Of a stretch of DNA of 20,593 nucleotides, positions 1 to 9,152 are shown piece after piece. Origin of the DNA: CBDUMN01 sp965368335 (lineage in GTDB: Bacteria > Pseudomonadota > Alphaproteobacteria > Rhodospirillales > JAPHRK01); the NCBI GenBank assembly GCA_965368335.1, contig CBDUMN010000060.1:1-20593 (forward strand). The letters run 5' to 3'. The notes beneath the pieces were generated by a model. That model did not search any database. It had not been told where the DNA came from and saw nothing but the letters and a program-made list of their open reading frames with translations. The position numbers were made by a program, and so were the translations under genes. How positions within the stretch are numbered: the stretch's first letter is position 1; every line of letters begins with the position of its first letter.

Positions 1-2930
1 AGAACGGCCGCCCGGCAAACCGCGGTCGGCGCATTGAAATTATTGGACCGTTGAGCCGATGTGCCGGTGAAATCGATTTTCGCCCGGCGCGCTACCTTAT
101 CGATGGAAACCGTAACGGCAATCTTGGCGTCATCATCCATGGCGTAAATGAATTTTCCGTCTTTCAAGACATCGAGCACCCGGCGCACGGATTCTTCGGC
201 ATTGTTCTGCACATGCCCCATATAGGCCTGCACAGCCTCCAGGCCGAAATGCACGACCATCTTGCGGAGTTCCTGAGCGCCCTTTTCATTGGCTGCAATC
301 TGCGCACCCAAGTCGGCCAGGTTTTGCTCAATATTCCGAGCAGGATAAGGGCCTGAGGATAACAAGCTCCGAATTTCGGCCTCACGCAGCTCACCATTCT
401 CAACCAAAAGGAAGTCATCAATCAGAATGCCTTCCTGATCAAGCGTCTCGCTATTTGGCGGCATGGAACCGGGTGTGATACCGCCGATATCGGCATGATG
501 CCCCCGCGAAGCCACATAGAACAGAGGGGCCGCCAACCCATCGGCGAAAACCGGTGTAATCACCGTAACGTCAGGAAGATGAGTGCCGCCATTATAAGGG
601 TTGTTGAGCACATAGACCTGGCCCGGTCTCATGGTATCCTGGCGCGACGCAACGACGCTAGCGACGCTTTCACTCATCGATCCCAGATGCACCGGAATAT
701 GCGGCGCGTTGGCGATCAGGCTTCCCTCGCCGTCAAACAGGGCGCAGGAAAAATCGAGCCGTTCCTTAATATTGACCGAAAAGGCCGTGTTGGTCAGCGT
801 TGCGCCCATCTGTTCGGCAATCGACATGAAGAGGTTATTGAAAACCTCCAGCATCACCGGGTCGGCTTCAGTCCCAATGGCGAACCGTTGGGGAAGCGCC
901 TCTATACGCTCCAGCACCAAATGATCGCGCTCGGTCACTTGGGCTTCCCAACCCGGCTCGACCACCGTCGTGCCCGTTGTTTCGATAATGATCGCCGGAC
1001 CGGGAACCCGATGGCCGGGTCGACAGGCGGTGCGGTCATATGCCGGGACGCGACGAAACGCGCCATCGAATACGGCAGCGACAGTTTCCAAAACTTCCGG
1101 CTGGCCCGACGCCCTAATCCGCTGGGCCTCTTCATCAATAAATTCACCACCGCCGATGGCTTCCACCGAGACCGCTTCGGCAACCAAACCGCGACCGGGC
1201 ATGGTGAATCCGAAACGCTGTTTATGGATCTTCTCAAAAGCGCGAATGATGGTTTCCCGGTCGGTCAGATTTACCGGCAACGCACTATCGGTTCCCGCAT
1301 AGCGCACATGAACCTTACGGATGACCGTAATATCGTCCAGTTCCAGTCCTTGCTCGACCAATTCTTCACAAGCCTCGCCTTCCAAGCGGTCTGTAACGTC
1401 GAGCAGTTGATTGCAAACCCCTGCGGCCAATTCGACTTCCACCGTTTCCTCACGCAGCGCCCGCATGTCGGCCAAGCCCATACCATAGGCTGAAAGAACG
1501 CCAGCAAAGGGATGGATGAAAACCCGTGTCATACCCAGAGCGTCGGCGACCAAACAAGCATGCTGGCCGCCCGCCCCGCCAAAGCAATTCAGCGTATATT
1601 CGGTGACGTCATAGCCGCGCTGCACGGAAATCTGCTTAATGGCGTTGGCCATATTTTCCACGGCAATTTTCAGGAACCCTTCGGCCACTTGCTGAGGCGA
1701 GCGCCCATCGCCGATTTGATGAGCCAGCTCAATAAATTTCTCCCGAACAATCGCCCCATCCAAGGGCTCATCGGCCTCCGGGCCGAAGACCTGCGGGAAG
1801 AAAGCCGGTTGAAGTTTTCCGAGCATAACGTTGCAATCGGTCACGGTGAGCGGTCCGCCCCGGCGGTAGCAAGCAGGCCCCGGGTCGGCTCCGGCGGATT
1901 CCGGCCCAACCCGAAAGCGCGAACCGTCAAACTGTAAAATCGATCCTCCCCCGGCAGCCACCGTATGGATGCGCATCATGGGGGCGCGCATCCGCACACC
2001 GGCAACCAGCGTATCAAACGCTCGCTCATACTCTCCGTCATAGTGAGAAACATCGGTCGACGTTCCGCCCATATCGAAGCCGATCAGCTTGTCGAACCCG
2101 GCCATTTCGGCGGTGCGCACCATGCCGACTACGCCTCCAGCGGGTCCGGAGAGGATGGCGTCTTTGCCCTGGAACAAATGGGCGTCGGTCAACCCACCAT
2201 TCGACTGCATAAACATCAACCGCGCATCGCCAAGAGCCGCCGCAACCCGGTCTACATAGCGCCGCAAAATAGGCGAGAGATACGCGTCGACAACGGTCGT
2301 ATCGCCGCGCGACACCAGCTTCATCAACGGGCTAGTCTTGAAGCTGGTCGAGACTTGAGTAAATCCGATACGCCGGGCGATGTCGTCGATAGCGGCTTCG
2401 TGATCCGGGAAGCGGTAGCCATGCATCAAGACCACGGCGACGGAGCGGATGCCGTCATCATAGGCGGCCTGAAGGGAAAGACGAACGGCTTGCTCATCAA
2501 GCGGCTTTAAGACAACACCACCAGCATCGACCCTTTCCGGTGCTTCTATCACCCTTTCATAGAGCAACTCAGGCAATTCAATATGCAAATCAAACAGGTT
2601 CGGGCGGTTCTGATAACCAATGTGTAACGCATCGCCGAACCCTTCGGTAATCACCAACGCCGTCCGGTCACCTTTACGCTCCAGCAACGCATTGGTCGCC
2701 ACCGTGGTGCCCATCTTGACCACGTCGACCAGCTCGGAGGGAATAGGAGCATCGCCAGCCACACCCAAAATATCGCGGACGCCCTGGAGGGCAGCATCCT
2801 CATACTGCTCAGGATTTTCCGACAGGCGTTTGGCCGTCACCATCCGGCCATCCTGATCCCTTGCCACAACGTCGGTAAAGGTGCCGCCACGGTCTACCCA
2901 AAACTGCCATTTACTGTTTTCCGTCCCCAT
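1..2930 (-). CDS. oplAH: 5-oxoprolinase, fused HyuA-HyuB type (3' end cut by window edge)
   Basis: Predicted ATP-dependent cytoplasmic enzyme opening 5-oxo-L-proline to glutamate. The reverse strand is open for 976 codons from the ATG at 2930 to the window edge without a stop. The protein begins MGTENSKWQFWVDRGGTFTD, the hallmark start of single-chain 5-oxoprolinases. Hydantoinase/oxoprolinase N-terminal domain about residues 8-200, then the HyuA ATPase-like domain with GFDMGGTSTDV and AGGGSILQFDG, and a GGAGGQHAC motif near residue 480. From about residue 690 the HyuB domain starts (EVFNNLFMSIAEQMGATL), containing NNPYNGGTHLPDV and SRGHHADIGG. The family is about 1,200-1,290 residues, so about the last quarter is missing because of the window, not through damage. 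Divergent from the amidase gene across 54 bases. Alternative: a related N-methylhydantoinase or acetophenone carboxylase-type enzyme, less likely because those usually have separate A and B subunits. Confidence 0.92.
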   Translation of the reverse strand, partial: MGTENSKWQFWVDRGGTFTDVVARDQDGRMVTAKRLSENPEQYEDAALQGVRDILGVAGDAPIPSELVDVVKMGTTVATNALLERKGDRTALVITEGFGDALHIGYQNRPNLFDLHIELPELLYERVIEAPERVDAGGVVLKPLDEQAVRLSLQAAYDDGIRSVAVVLMHGYRFPDHEAAIDDIARRIGFTQVSTSFKTSPLMKLVSRGDTTVVDAYLSPILRRYVDRVAAALGDARLMFMQSNGGLTDAHLFQGKDAILSGPAGGVVGMVRTAEMAGFDKLIGFDMGGTSTDVSHYDGEYERAFDTLVAGVRMRAPMMRIHTVAAGGGSILQFDGSRFRVGPESAGADPGPACYRRGGPLTVTDCNVMLGKLQPAFFPQVFGPEADEPLDGAIVREKFIELAHQIGDGRSPQQVAEGFLKIAVENMANAIKQISVQRGYDVTEYTLNCFGGAGGQHACLVADALGMTRVFIHPFAGVLSAYGMGLADMRALREETVEVELAAGVCNQLLDVTDRLEGEACEELVEQGLELDDITVIRKVHVRYAGTDSALPVNLTDRETIIRAFEKIHKQRFGFTMPGRGLVAEAVSVEAIGGGEFIDEEAQRIRASGQPEVLETVAAVFDGAFRRVPAYDRTACRPGHRVPGPAIIIETTGTTVVEPGWEAQVTERDHLVLERIEALPQRFAIGTEADPVMLEVFNNLFMSIAEQMGATLTNTAFSVNIKERLDFSCALFDGEGSLIANAPHIPVHLGSMSESVASVVASRQDTMRPGQVYVLNNPYNGGTHLPDVTVITPVFADGLAAPLFYVASRGHHADIGGITPGSMPPNSETLDQEGILIDDFLLVENGELREAEIRSLLSSGPYPARNIEQNLADLGAQIAANEKGAQELRKMVVHFGLEAVQAYMGHVQNNAEESVRRVLDVLKDGKFIYAMDDDAKIAVTVSIDKVARRAKIDFTGTSAQRSNNFNAPTAVCRAAV

Positions 2931-2956
2931 GCCGTCCTTTTATCCGACTTGCCTCG

Positions 2957-2966
2957 ATTACGTAAT
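2957..2966. promoter_or_regulatory. 10-bp palindrome in the oplAH/amidase divergent gap
   Basis: A perfect palindrome ATTACGTAAT lies in the 54-base gap between the two divergent start codons (2930 and 2985). Both promoters must overlap this small gap or extend into the opposing genes, so a shared operator here is plausible. No convincing -35/-10 pair was identified. A ten-base palindrome can also occur by chance, so this is only a candidate site. Confidence 0.25.
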
Positions 2967-2984
2967 AGAAATAGGGTCTTTTTC

Positions 2985-4334
2985 ATGAAGATTGCAGAGA
3001 AAACACTCCTCGAAATTTCCGAAGATTTGGCCCGCGGCAAGGCAAGTGCCCGAAGCCTCCTCTTTGAGGCTATCGAACGGATTGATTTGGCAGAGGGTGA
3101 AGGGGCTAAAACCTTCCTCGCCGTGCACAGGGAAAGAGCCCATTTGGAGGCCGACTATTCCGACCAACTGCGCGCCAAAGGGCAGCCACGCTCGGCGCTT
3201 GAAGGCATTCCTATTTCGCTGAAAGACCTCTTCGACGAAGGGGGCGAAGTGACCCGCGCCGGATCAACGGCTCTCGAGGGCACGGCTCCCGCCCTACAGG
3301 ATTGTCCGGTTGCCGCCCGGTTGCGTGCCGCAGGGGCGATTATCGTCGGCCGCACCAACATGACCGAGTTCGCCTTTTCAGGCCTCGGCCTCAACCCCCA
3401 TTATGGAACCCCTAAGAACCCCTATGACCGGGAAACAGGCCGTATTCCCGGCGGCTCATCTTCAGGCGCGGCAATCTCAGTGACCGACGGCATGGCTGCC
3501 GCCGCCATTGGCACCGATACCGGCGGTTCTGTCCGTATCCCCTCGGCCCTTTGCGGGCTCACCGGCTTCAAGCCCACCCAGCGACGCATCCCCTTAGACG
3601 GCGTCTTTCCGCTTTCCTCGACGCTCGACTCTGTCGGCCCGCTCGCCCGCTCGGTCGCCTGCGGCGAACTTCTCGATTCAGTTATGGCCGGAGAGTCCTA
3701 CGACCCCGTCTCCCCGCGCCCTATTGAGCGACTTTGCTTAGCCGTTCCGCAAAGTTTTATGCTTGAGGGCATGGACGAAACGGTCGCCAAAACTTTTGAA
3801 ACCGCATTACGCAAACTCAGCAAAGCCGGAGCCTCAATTGAGGACCTGCCGATGAAAGAGTTGTTGGAACTGCCCCAGATCAATAGCGGCGGTGGGTTCG
3901 CCACGGCGGAATCCTTCGCCTTTCACCGCCAGCTTATGGAAAAATCGGGCGAGCATTACGACCCCCGCGTCAAGGTGCGTATTGAACGTGGAGCAAAGCA
4001 GAGCGCTGCCGACTACATCGACCTGCTGAATGCCCGGAAGGACATGCAAGCCCGCGTCAATGCTCACTCCGCTCCGTTCGACGCCCTGATTATGCCGACC
4101 GTCCCACTGATCGCTCCACCGATTGCCGATTTGGAGAACGACGAAGACGCCTACCACAAAACCAACATTCTCATGTTGCGTAACCCATCGGTTGGAAATT
4201 TCCTCGACCGCTGCGCCATTAGCCTCCCCTGCCACGAAAGCGGCGCGCCGCCAGTTGGCTTGATGTTGATGGGCGAAACCATGGGGGATAAGGACTTGTT
4301 GTCCGTGGCAAAGGGCATAGAGCGGGTGTTTTAG
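2985..4334 (+). CDS. amidase-signature family hydrolase
   Basis: Predicted cytoplasmic amidase of 449 residues in the GatA/FAAH amidase-signature family; the natural substrate cannot be read from sequence. The Ser-cisSer-Lys triad is intact: Lys80 in PISLKDL, cis-Ser158 in PGGSSSGAA and nucleophile Ser182 in GTDTGGSVRIPSALCG. The 24-residue spacing between the two serines equals that of FAAH. The start is the ATG at 2985, with an AATAGGG-like ribosome site just upstream. The frame extends upstream to a TTG at 2949, but that adds only a basic stretch (MPRLRNRNRVFF) unlike the family. Divergent from 5-oxoprolinase, which suggests a job in amide or lactam catabolism (inference). True GatA is unlikely: gatB and gatC are not adjacent and the protein is shorter than GatA. 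PhnA follows 72 bases downstream on the same strand. Confidence 0.88.
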   Translation: MKIAEKTLLEISEDLARGKASARSLLFEAIERIDLAEGEGAKTFLAVHRERAHLEADYSDQLRAKGQPRSALEGIPISLKDLFDEGGEVTRAGSTALEGTAPALQDCPVAARLRAAGAIIVGRTNMTEFAFSGLGLNPHYGTPKNPYDRETGRIPGGSSSGAAISVTDGMAAAAIGTDTGGSVRIPSALCGLTGFKPTQRRIPLDGVFPLSSTLDSVGPLARSVACGELLDSVMAGESYDPVSPRPIERLCLAVPQSFMLEGMDETVAKTFETALRKLSKAGASIEDLPMKELLELPQINSGGGFATAESFAFHRQLMEKSGEHYDPRVKVRIERGAKQSAADYIDLLNARKDMQARVNAHSAPFDALIMPTVPLIAPPIADLENDEDAYHKTNILMLRNPSVGNFLDRCAISLPCHESGAPPVGLMLMGETMGDKDLLSVAKGIERVF

Positions 4335-4406
4335 GCTTTTTGCTTTCCCAAGCCGCTTAAACACGCTAGACCCTGCCAATCTTCACCGTTTTCAAGGAAC
4401 TAGACG

Positions 4407-4988
4407 ATGACCATTGAGACCGACCTGCGCGACCGCGCCGAAGGAAAGTGCGAGCTCTGCGGATCGACCGACGAACTTTCGGTTCTGGCGGTCGCAGGCG
4501 CACCTTCAGAAGGTGCAGATGGCTCAATCTTGGTCTGCCCAACTTGTAAAAGCCAAATCGAGGCCCCCGGAACGGAAGACCTACACCATTGGCGCTGCCT
4601 GAACGACAGCATGTGGAGCCCCGTTCCCGCCGTTCAGGTTACGGCTTGGCGGATGCTCAATCGGTTGTCCGGCGAGGGCTGGGCGCAGGATGCGTTGGGC
4701 ATGCTCTATCTGGAAGACAATGTCATGGCCTGGGCTCAGGCGGAAAGCGGGTCTGGCGATCATGCTGACACCATTGTCCATAAAGATTGTCACGGCGCGG
4801 CTTTGACGGCGGGCGATACCGTCACCCTGATCAAAGACCTCAATGTCAAAGGGGCAGGCTTTACCGCCAAACGCGGAACAGCGGTACGCAACATTTCACT
4901 GGTTCCCGACAACGCCGGACAAATCGAAGGGCGGGTCAGCGGCCAGCAAATCGTCATCCTCACCGAATTCGTCAAGAAATCAGGCTAG
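4407..4988 (+). CDS. phnA: PhnA (YjdM) family zinc-ribbon protein, long form
   Basis: A 193-residue protein of the PhnA family. The N-terminus carries a zinc ribbon with paired cysteines, C15-x2-C18 (CELCGS) and C44-x2-C47 (CPTCKS). The C-terminal 70 residues match the PhnA C-terminal domain: HGAALTAGDTVTLIKDLNVK and ending ILTEFVKKSG. The E. coli protein is about 110 residues; here a linker of about 70 residues rich in Trp and Met separates the two parts, an arrangement I recall from other proteobacterial homologues. Despite the name, the family has no firm link to phosphonate use, and no phn genes are present here. AAGGAA lies about 8 bases before the ATG. It may be co-transcribed with the amidase. 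Its last four bases overlap the convergent ubiX stop: both stop codons share the CTAG palindrome. Confidence 0.88.
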   Translation: MTIETDLRDRAEGKCELCGSTDELSVLAVAGAPSEGADGSILVCPTCKSQIEAPGTEDLHHWRCLNDSMWSPVPAVQVTAWRMLNRLSGEGWAQDALGMLYLEDNVMAWAQAESGSGDHADTIVHKDCHGAALTAGDTVTLIKDLNVKGAGFTAKRGTAVRNISLVPDNAGQIEGRVSGQQIVILTEFVKKSG

Positions 4989-5551
4989 GCCCCTTCCCAC
5001 CGTTTCAGCAGGTCATGATCGACATCGAAGTGGTCGAGCACCCGGCCGACCGTGTGGTGAACCATGTCGAGAATGGTTTCGGGACGTTGATAAAAAGCCG
5101 GGACCGGCGGCATGATGACGCAACCAAGATCGGCCGCCTTGGTCATCAACTCCAGGTGCCCCTTATGAAACGGCGTTTCGCGGACCATAAGCAAAACCTT
5201 ACGGCCTTCCTTGAGACAAACGTCGGCGGCACGGATCACTAAGTCATCATCGTAAGAATTGGCGATGCCCGAGAGCGTCTTAATGGTGCAAGGCGCGACA
5301 ATCATCCCCTTGGTGCGGAACGAACCAGAAGAAACGGCCGCGGCCATATCCTTGTTGGAATGCACCACATCGGCCAGCGCTTTGACGTCTTCCAAGGCAT
5401 AATCGGTTTCGATCTGGAAATTTCGCGCGCCGGATTCAGAAATAACGAGGTGCGTCGTTTCTCCCGCCGCGCGTAACGCCCGCAGCATCTCGACGCCGTA
5501 AACGACGCCGGTCGCGCCGGTTATAGCGACAATGATCGGTTTTTTGCTCAT
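4985..5551 (-). CDS. ubiX: flavin prenyltransferase UbiX
   Basis: Predicted to attach a dimethylallyl group to FMN to make prenylated FMN, the cofactor of UbiD-type decarboxylases, which among other things serve ubiquinone synthesis. 188 residues, the usual length. Visible family motifs: ITGATGVVYG near residue 10 (flavin binding), VISESGARNF, the SSGSFRTKGMIVAPC segment with TIKTLSGIANSYDDDL, and the C-terminal LMVRETPFHKGHL and VIMPPVPAFYQRP. The last gene on the minus strand in this block, 48 bases downstream of manC. It has no strong ribosome site before its ATG, and it may be read through from manC. No ubiD is in the window. Convergent with phnA, with a 4-base overlap of stop codons. Confidence 0.95.
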   Translation of the reverse strand: MSKKPIIVAITGATGVVYGVEMLRALRAAGETTHLVISESGARNFQIETDYALEDVKALADVVHSNKDMAAAVSSGSFRTKGMIVAPCTIKTLSGIANSYDDDLVIRAADVCLKEGRKVLLMVRETPFHKGHLELMTKAADLGCVIMPPVPAFYQRPETILDMVHHTVGRVLDHFDVDHDLLKRWEGA

Positions 5552-5599
5552 GATCTGAAATGTAAGCCCCTGAAGGGAAAAAGAAAAGCCCGACAGAGA

Positions 5600-7030
5600 T
5601 TACTCAATATGGCCCAGACGACCGTAATCGTCTTCATAGCGGATGATGTCGTCTTCACCAAGATAGTCTCCCGACTGAATCTCGATGATCTTAAGGGGAC
5701 TTTCGGTTTTGTTTTCCAGTCGGTGCTTCATACCGATAGGGATGTAGGTAGACTGGTTGGCTTCCAACTCGATAACGTCATCATCCCGCGTCACCGTGGC
5801 GAGCCCTTCAACCACCACCCAATGCTCGGCACGATGTTTGTGCTTTTGCAGGCTTAGCTGAGCGCCGGGATTGACTGACAGTTGTTTGACCTGAAAATTG
5901 TTCCCTGTTTCCAAACCTTGATACCAGCCCCAGGGACGATAAACTCGGGTATGGGTTTCATGCTCATGGCGCTCTTCAGACTTGATCCTCTCAACCAAAT
6001 CTTTTACCTGTTGAGCGTTTTCTTTTCCGGCCACCAACACCGCATCGTCCGTCGCCGCAACGATCAAGTCTTTGACCCCCGTCGCCGCAACCAAACGCGC
6101 CTCGCTACGGATATAGCTGTCCTGCACATCAAACGCGATGACATCGCCGTATAGGACGTTGCCGTCTTCATCTTTTTCACCAATATCCCAAAGCGCCGTC
6201 CAAGAGCCGACATCATTCCAGCCCATCTCCACAGGCACCACAGCAGCGCGGTCGGTATGCTCCATCACCGCATAATCAATGGAAAGAGCATCGGCATCGA
6301 TAAACGCTCCTTCGTTGAGCCTGAAGAAATCGAGGTCTTCCTCACCCGCTTGAACCGCATCTTTGCAGGCGGCGACCATGGCCGGATGCAAGCGCTCCAA
6401 CTCTTCCAGGAATGAACCGCAGCTAAACAGGAACATACCGCTATTCCAGTGGTAGCCGCCATCAGCAAGGAAAGACTCGGCCTTCTTTTTGTTCGGTTTT
6501 TCCTCAAACCGCTCAACAGAGTAGCAACCTTCAACCCCATCGAGAGGAACGCCTTGCTTGATATAGCCGTAGCCGGTTTCCGGATGGTCTGGCTTGATAC
6601 CAAAGGTAACAAGCGCACCGGTTTTTGCCGCCGCCAGGGCTTTTTGTGTCGCCATACGAAACGCCGCAAGGTCGGCAATCACATGATCGGACGGCAGCAG
6701 CATCATGACCGTCTCGCTCCCCAAAGCAGCAGAAAGCTTTAAAGCCGCCACAGCGGCAGCCGGGGCGGTATTGCGGCCTGCGGGCTCTAACAAAATGCCC
6801 TGATGTTGCCCCCCCAATGCTCTTAACTGCTCACCGACGATAAAACGATGGACGTCGTTGCAGATGATCATCGGCTTATCGAAATCGGGGCCGGAAACGC
6901 GCTTCAGCGTTTCCTGGAGCATAGTATCTTCCCCCGACAGGGGCAAAAGCTGCTTGGGATAGAGTGACCGCGAAAGAGGCCAGAGGCGGGTCCCAGATCC
7001 ACCGGAGAGAATGACCGGAACAATCGCCAT
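5600..7030 (-). CDS. manC: mannose-1-phosphate guanylyltransferase / mannose-6-phosphate isomerase
   Basis: Bifunctional type II enzyme of 476 residues: it isomerises fructose-6-phosphate to mannose-6-phosphate and, after a mutase step encoded elsewhere, makes GDP-mannose from mannose-1-phosphate and GTP. The N-terminal nucleotidyltransferase domain shows the pyrophosphorylase signature LSGGSGTRLWPLSR (residues 8-21), and ILLEPAGRNTAPA about residue 80. The cupin isomerase domain occupies about residues 350-476, with VYRPWGWYQ, the metal-site segment QKHKHRAEHW and the terminal IEIQSGDYLGEDDIIR. The ATG at 7030 shares its A with the fcl TGA stop, so the two are translationally coupled; a GTG one codon upstream (7033) is possible but less likely. 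Third enzyme of a gmd-fcl-manC set supplying GDP-L-fucose. No phosphomannomutase (manB) gene is in the window. Confidence 0.96.
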   Translation of the reverse strand: MAIVPVILSGGSGTRLWPLSRSLYPKQLLPLSGEDTMLQETLKRVSGPDFDKPMIICNDVHRFIVGEQLRALGGQHQGILLEPAGRNTAPAAAVAALKLSAALGSETVMMLLPSDHVIADLAAFRMATQKALAAAKTGALVTFGIKPDHPETGYGYIKQGVPLDGVEGCYSVERFEEKPNKKKAESFLADGGYHWNSGMFLFSCGSFLEELERLHPAMVAACKDAVQAGEEDLDFFRLNEGAFIDADALSIDYAVMEHTDRAAVVPVEMGWNDVGSWTALWDIGEKDEDGNVLYGDVIAFDVQDSYIRSEARLVAATGVKDLIVAATDDAVLVAGKENAQQVKDLVERIKSEERHEHETHTRVYRPWGWYQGLETGNNFQVKQLSVNPGAQLSLQKHKHRAEHWVVVEGLATVTRDDDVIELEANQSTYIPIGMKHRLENKTESPLKIIEIQSGDYLGEDDIIRYEDDYGRLGHIE

Positions 7031-8004
7031 CACACCGCCCCTCGTGCGTTTGCCTTATTCGCAAGATACCATTGATAAGTCGCTTCAAGACCTTCCTTGA
7101 GGCCCACCTTAGGTTGCCATCCGAGGGCCTGCAATCGGGTCGTATCGACCAATTTACGAGGGGGGCCATCCGGTTTAGAAGCGTCGAAAGCCAACTTGCC
7201 CTCAAAACCGACGGCCTCAGCCACCGTTTCAGCCAGCTCTCGAATCGTCAGTTCCTGACCGGTACCCACATTGATGTGGATAGCTTCCGAATAGTGCTGG
7301 ACGAGATGAACCAGCGCATCGGCCAGATCGTCTACATGGAGAAATTCGCGCTTAGGCGTTCCGCTCCCCCAAACCTCCATGGTTGGCGCGCCACTTTCCC
7401 GCGCCTCTTCGGCCTTACGCATCAATGCGGGAATGACATGACTACCGGTCAGGTCGAAATTGTCTCCCGGCCCGTAGAGGTTTGTCGGCTGGGCGGAAAT
7501 GAAGTCGCATCCGTATTGTTTGCGATAGGCTTGGCAGAGCTTAATCCCTGCGATTTTGGCAATGGCATACCATTCGTTGGTCGGCTCCAGCGGGCCGGTC
7601 AACAAGGCTTCCTCAGCCATGGGCTGCTCGGCCATTTTGGGATAGATACACGAAGAACCCAGAAAAATGAGCTTTTCTACGCCCGCCTTATAGGCGCCAT
7701 GAATAACGTTGGTTTCGATTACCAGATTGTCACGGATAAACTCGGCTGGCCGGGTATCATTGGCGACGATCCCGCCAACAGTGGCTGCAGCGACGAACAC
7801 CACATCTGGCTTATTTTCCGACAGCCAAGCTTCCGTCGCCGCCTGATTAAGCAGATCAAGCTGTTCGCGGGTTGTTGTCAGGAGGGTGCAGGATTCATTT
7901 TCAAGACGGCGAACAATAGCCGCGCCAACCATCCCTCGGTGTCCAGCAACCCAAACTTTCTTACCTTTTAGGTTGAAAGGCGTATTGAGCACCCCTTCGG
8001 CCAC
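7030..8004 (-). CDS. fcl: GDP-L-fucose synthase
   Basis: NADPH-dependent 3,5-epimerase/4-reductase converting GDP-4-keto-6-deoxymannose to GDP-L-fucose in the cytoplasm. 324 residues, extended short-chain dehydrogenase fold. Rossmann motif GHRGMVG at residues 21-27. The active-site residues line up with E. coli GFS at a constant offset of ten: Ser117 and Cys119 in GSSCIYPK, and Tyr146 and Lys150 in YAIAK. TNLYGPGDNFD follows near residue 175. The start is a GTG abutting the gmd TAA with no spacer, with GGGAG about 9 bases upstream inside the end of gmd. The stop overlaps the manC start by one base. This tight packing means gmd-fcl-manC is a single operon. Confidence 0.96.
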   Translation of the reverse strand: MAEGVLNTPFNLKGKKVWVAGHRGMVGAAIVRRLENESCTLLTTTREQLDLLNQAATEAWLSENKPDVVFVAAATVGGIVANDTRPAEFIRDNLVIETNVIHGAYKAGVEKLIFLGSSCIYPKMAEQPMAEEALLTGPLEPTNEWYAIAKIAGIKLCQAYRKQYGCDFISAQPTNLYGPGDNFDLTGSHVIPALMRKAEEARESGAPTMEVWGSGTPKREFLHVDDLADALVHLVQHYSEAIHINVGTGQELTIRELAETVAEAVGFEGKLAFDASKPDGPPRKLVDTTRLQALGWQPKVGLKEGLEATYQWYLANKANARGAV

Positions 8005-9057
8005 TTAGGCTTTCTCCCGTCCCATTTCTTCGAGATCGTAACGGACCATCTCACGGGCCATCTCCTCGAAGGTGATCTTCGGTTTCCAGCCCAGTTCGCG
8101 CTCGGCTTTGCTGGCGTCGCCTTTCAGTTTATAGAGCTCTGTGGGACGGAAATAACGCTCGTCCACCTCGACCAACACTTCACCGGTCTCGGCATCATAT
8201 CCTTGCTCGTCAATACCTTCGCCCCGCCACTTGATGGTTCGCCCCACTTCTTTGAAAGAGAATTCAACGAATTCGCGGACAGAATGGCTCTCGCCGGTCG
8301 CAAGAACGAAATCGCCCGGTTTGTCGTGCTGCAAAATCGCCCACATGCCCTCGACATAATCTTTCGCGTGTCCCCAGTCTCGCTCAGCGTCCAAATTGCC
8401 AAGATAGAGTTTGTCTTCAAGTCCTAAATGGATGGCCGCCACAGCACGGGTAATCTTACGGGTGACGAAAGTTTCACCGCGGATTGGGCTTTCATGGTTG
8501 AACAGAATGCCGTTGGATGCGTGCATGTTGTATGCGTTGCGATAGTTCACCGTAATCCAATAGGCGTAAAGCTTAGCCGCCGCATAGGGGCTCACCGGCT
8601 GCAAGGGCGTCTCTTCATTCTGCGGTGAATGCGGCGCGTTGCCAAACAGCTCTGACGTCGAGGCCTGGTAAAATTTGACCGTATCCTCCATTTTCAGAAT
8701 CCGGATGGCCTCCAGCAGACGCAGCGTCCCGAGCGCATCGGCATTGGCCGTATATTCAGCCGTATCGAAACTCACCTGAACGTGGCTCTGGGCGGCAAGG
8801 TTATAAATTTCAGTCGGTTGTGTATGTTGAACGAGACGGATCAGGTTCGTTGCATCCGTCATATCGCCGTAGTGCATATGGAATTGAACGTTCTCCAAAT
8901 GCGGATCTTTATATAGATGATCGACCCGACCGGTATTGAATGACGACGAGCGTCGCTTGATACCATGTACTTCATAGCCTTTACGCAGAAGAAATTCCGC
9001 CAAATAGGCCCCGTCCTGACCCGTCACACCCGTGATCAACGCTACATTCTTGGACAT
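8005..9057 (-). CDS. gmd: GDP-mannose 4,6-dehydratase
   Basis: Converts GDP-D-mannose to GDP-4-keto-6-deoxy-D-mannose, the branch point to GDP-fucose, GDP-rhamnose and related sugars. 350 residues. NADP-binding GVTGQDG at residues 10-16, followed by KRRSSSFNTGRVDHLY typical of Gmd. Catalytic residues Thr134 and Glu136 in ASTSELFG, Tyr158 and Lys162 in SPYAAAKLYAYW, all matching E. coli Gmd at an offset of two. FNHESPIRGETFVTRKITR follows near residue 187. The ATG at 9057 has GGGGAA immediately upstream. A 95-base gap separates it from the DUF218 gene upstream, so it could have its own promoter or continue from the genes above. It abuts fcl exactly. Confidence 0.97.
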   Translation of the reverse strand: MSKNVALITGVTGQDGAYLAEFLLRKGYEVHGIKRRSSSFNTGRVDHLYKDPHLENVQFHMHYGDMTDATNLIRLVQHTQPTEIYNLAAQSHVQVSFDTAEYTANADALGTLRLLEAIRILKMEDTVKFYQASTSELFGNAPHSPQNEETPLQPVSPYAAAKLYAYWITVNYRNAYNMHASNGILFNHESPIRGETFVTRKITRAVAAIHLGLEDKLYLGNLDAERDWGHAKDYVEGMWAILQHDKPGDFVLATGESHSVREFVEFSFKEVGRTIKWRGEGIDEQGYDAETGEVLVEVDERYFRPTELYKLKGDASKAERELGWKPKITFEEMAREMVRYDLEEMGREKA

Positions 9058-9152
9058 ACGTTCCCCGTCATTCCAATTGCCCCCAAAGAAGGCCTATTCA
9101 TCCGTGGCGGCAAATTAGCATATTCGCATCAAGAAGAAAGCGGCGATAGACT

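Noticed and set aside
495..1493. A 332-codon plus-strand open frame
   Set aside because: It lies antisense to the 5-oxoprolinase gene, whose reverse-strand translation has clear family motifs throughout. The plus frame gives a low-complexity protein rich in His, Arg and Asn.
2949..2984. TTG start extending the amidase by 12 residues
   Set aside because: The added residues are basic and unlike the family; the ATG at 2985 fits the normal N-terminus.
5552..5599. Terminator between manC and ubiX
   Set aside because: The gap has T-rich stretches on the minus strand but only a four-base-pair CCCT/AGGG hairpin with a two-base loop, too small to terminate.
7072..7971. A 299-codon plus-strand open frame
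   Set aside because: It is antisense to fcl, whose active-site residues are all present. No motif of its own was seen.
9058..9152. ops/JUMPstart-type element before the gmd operon
   Set aside because: No GGCGGTAG element is present in the gap; the GGCGGCAA seen on the plus strand is the wrong strand and sequence.
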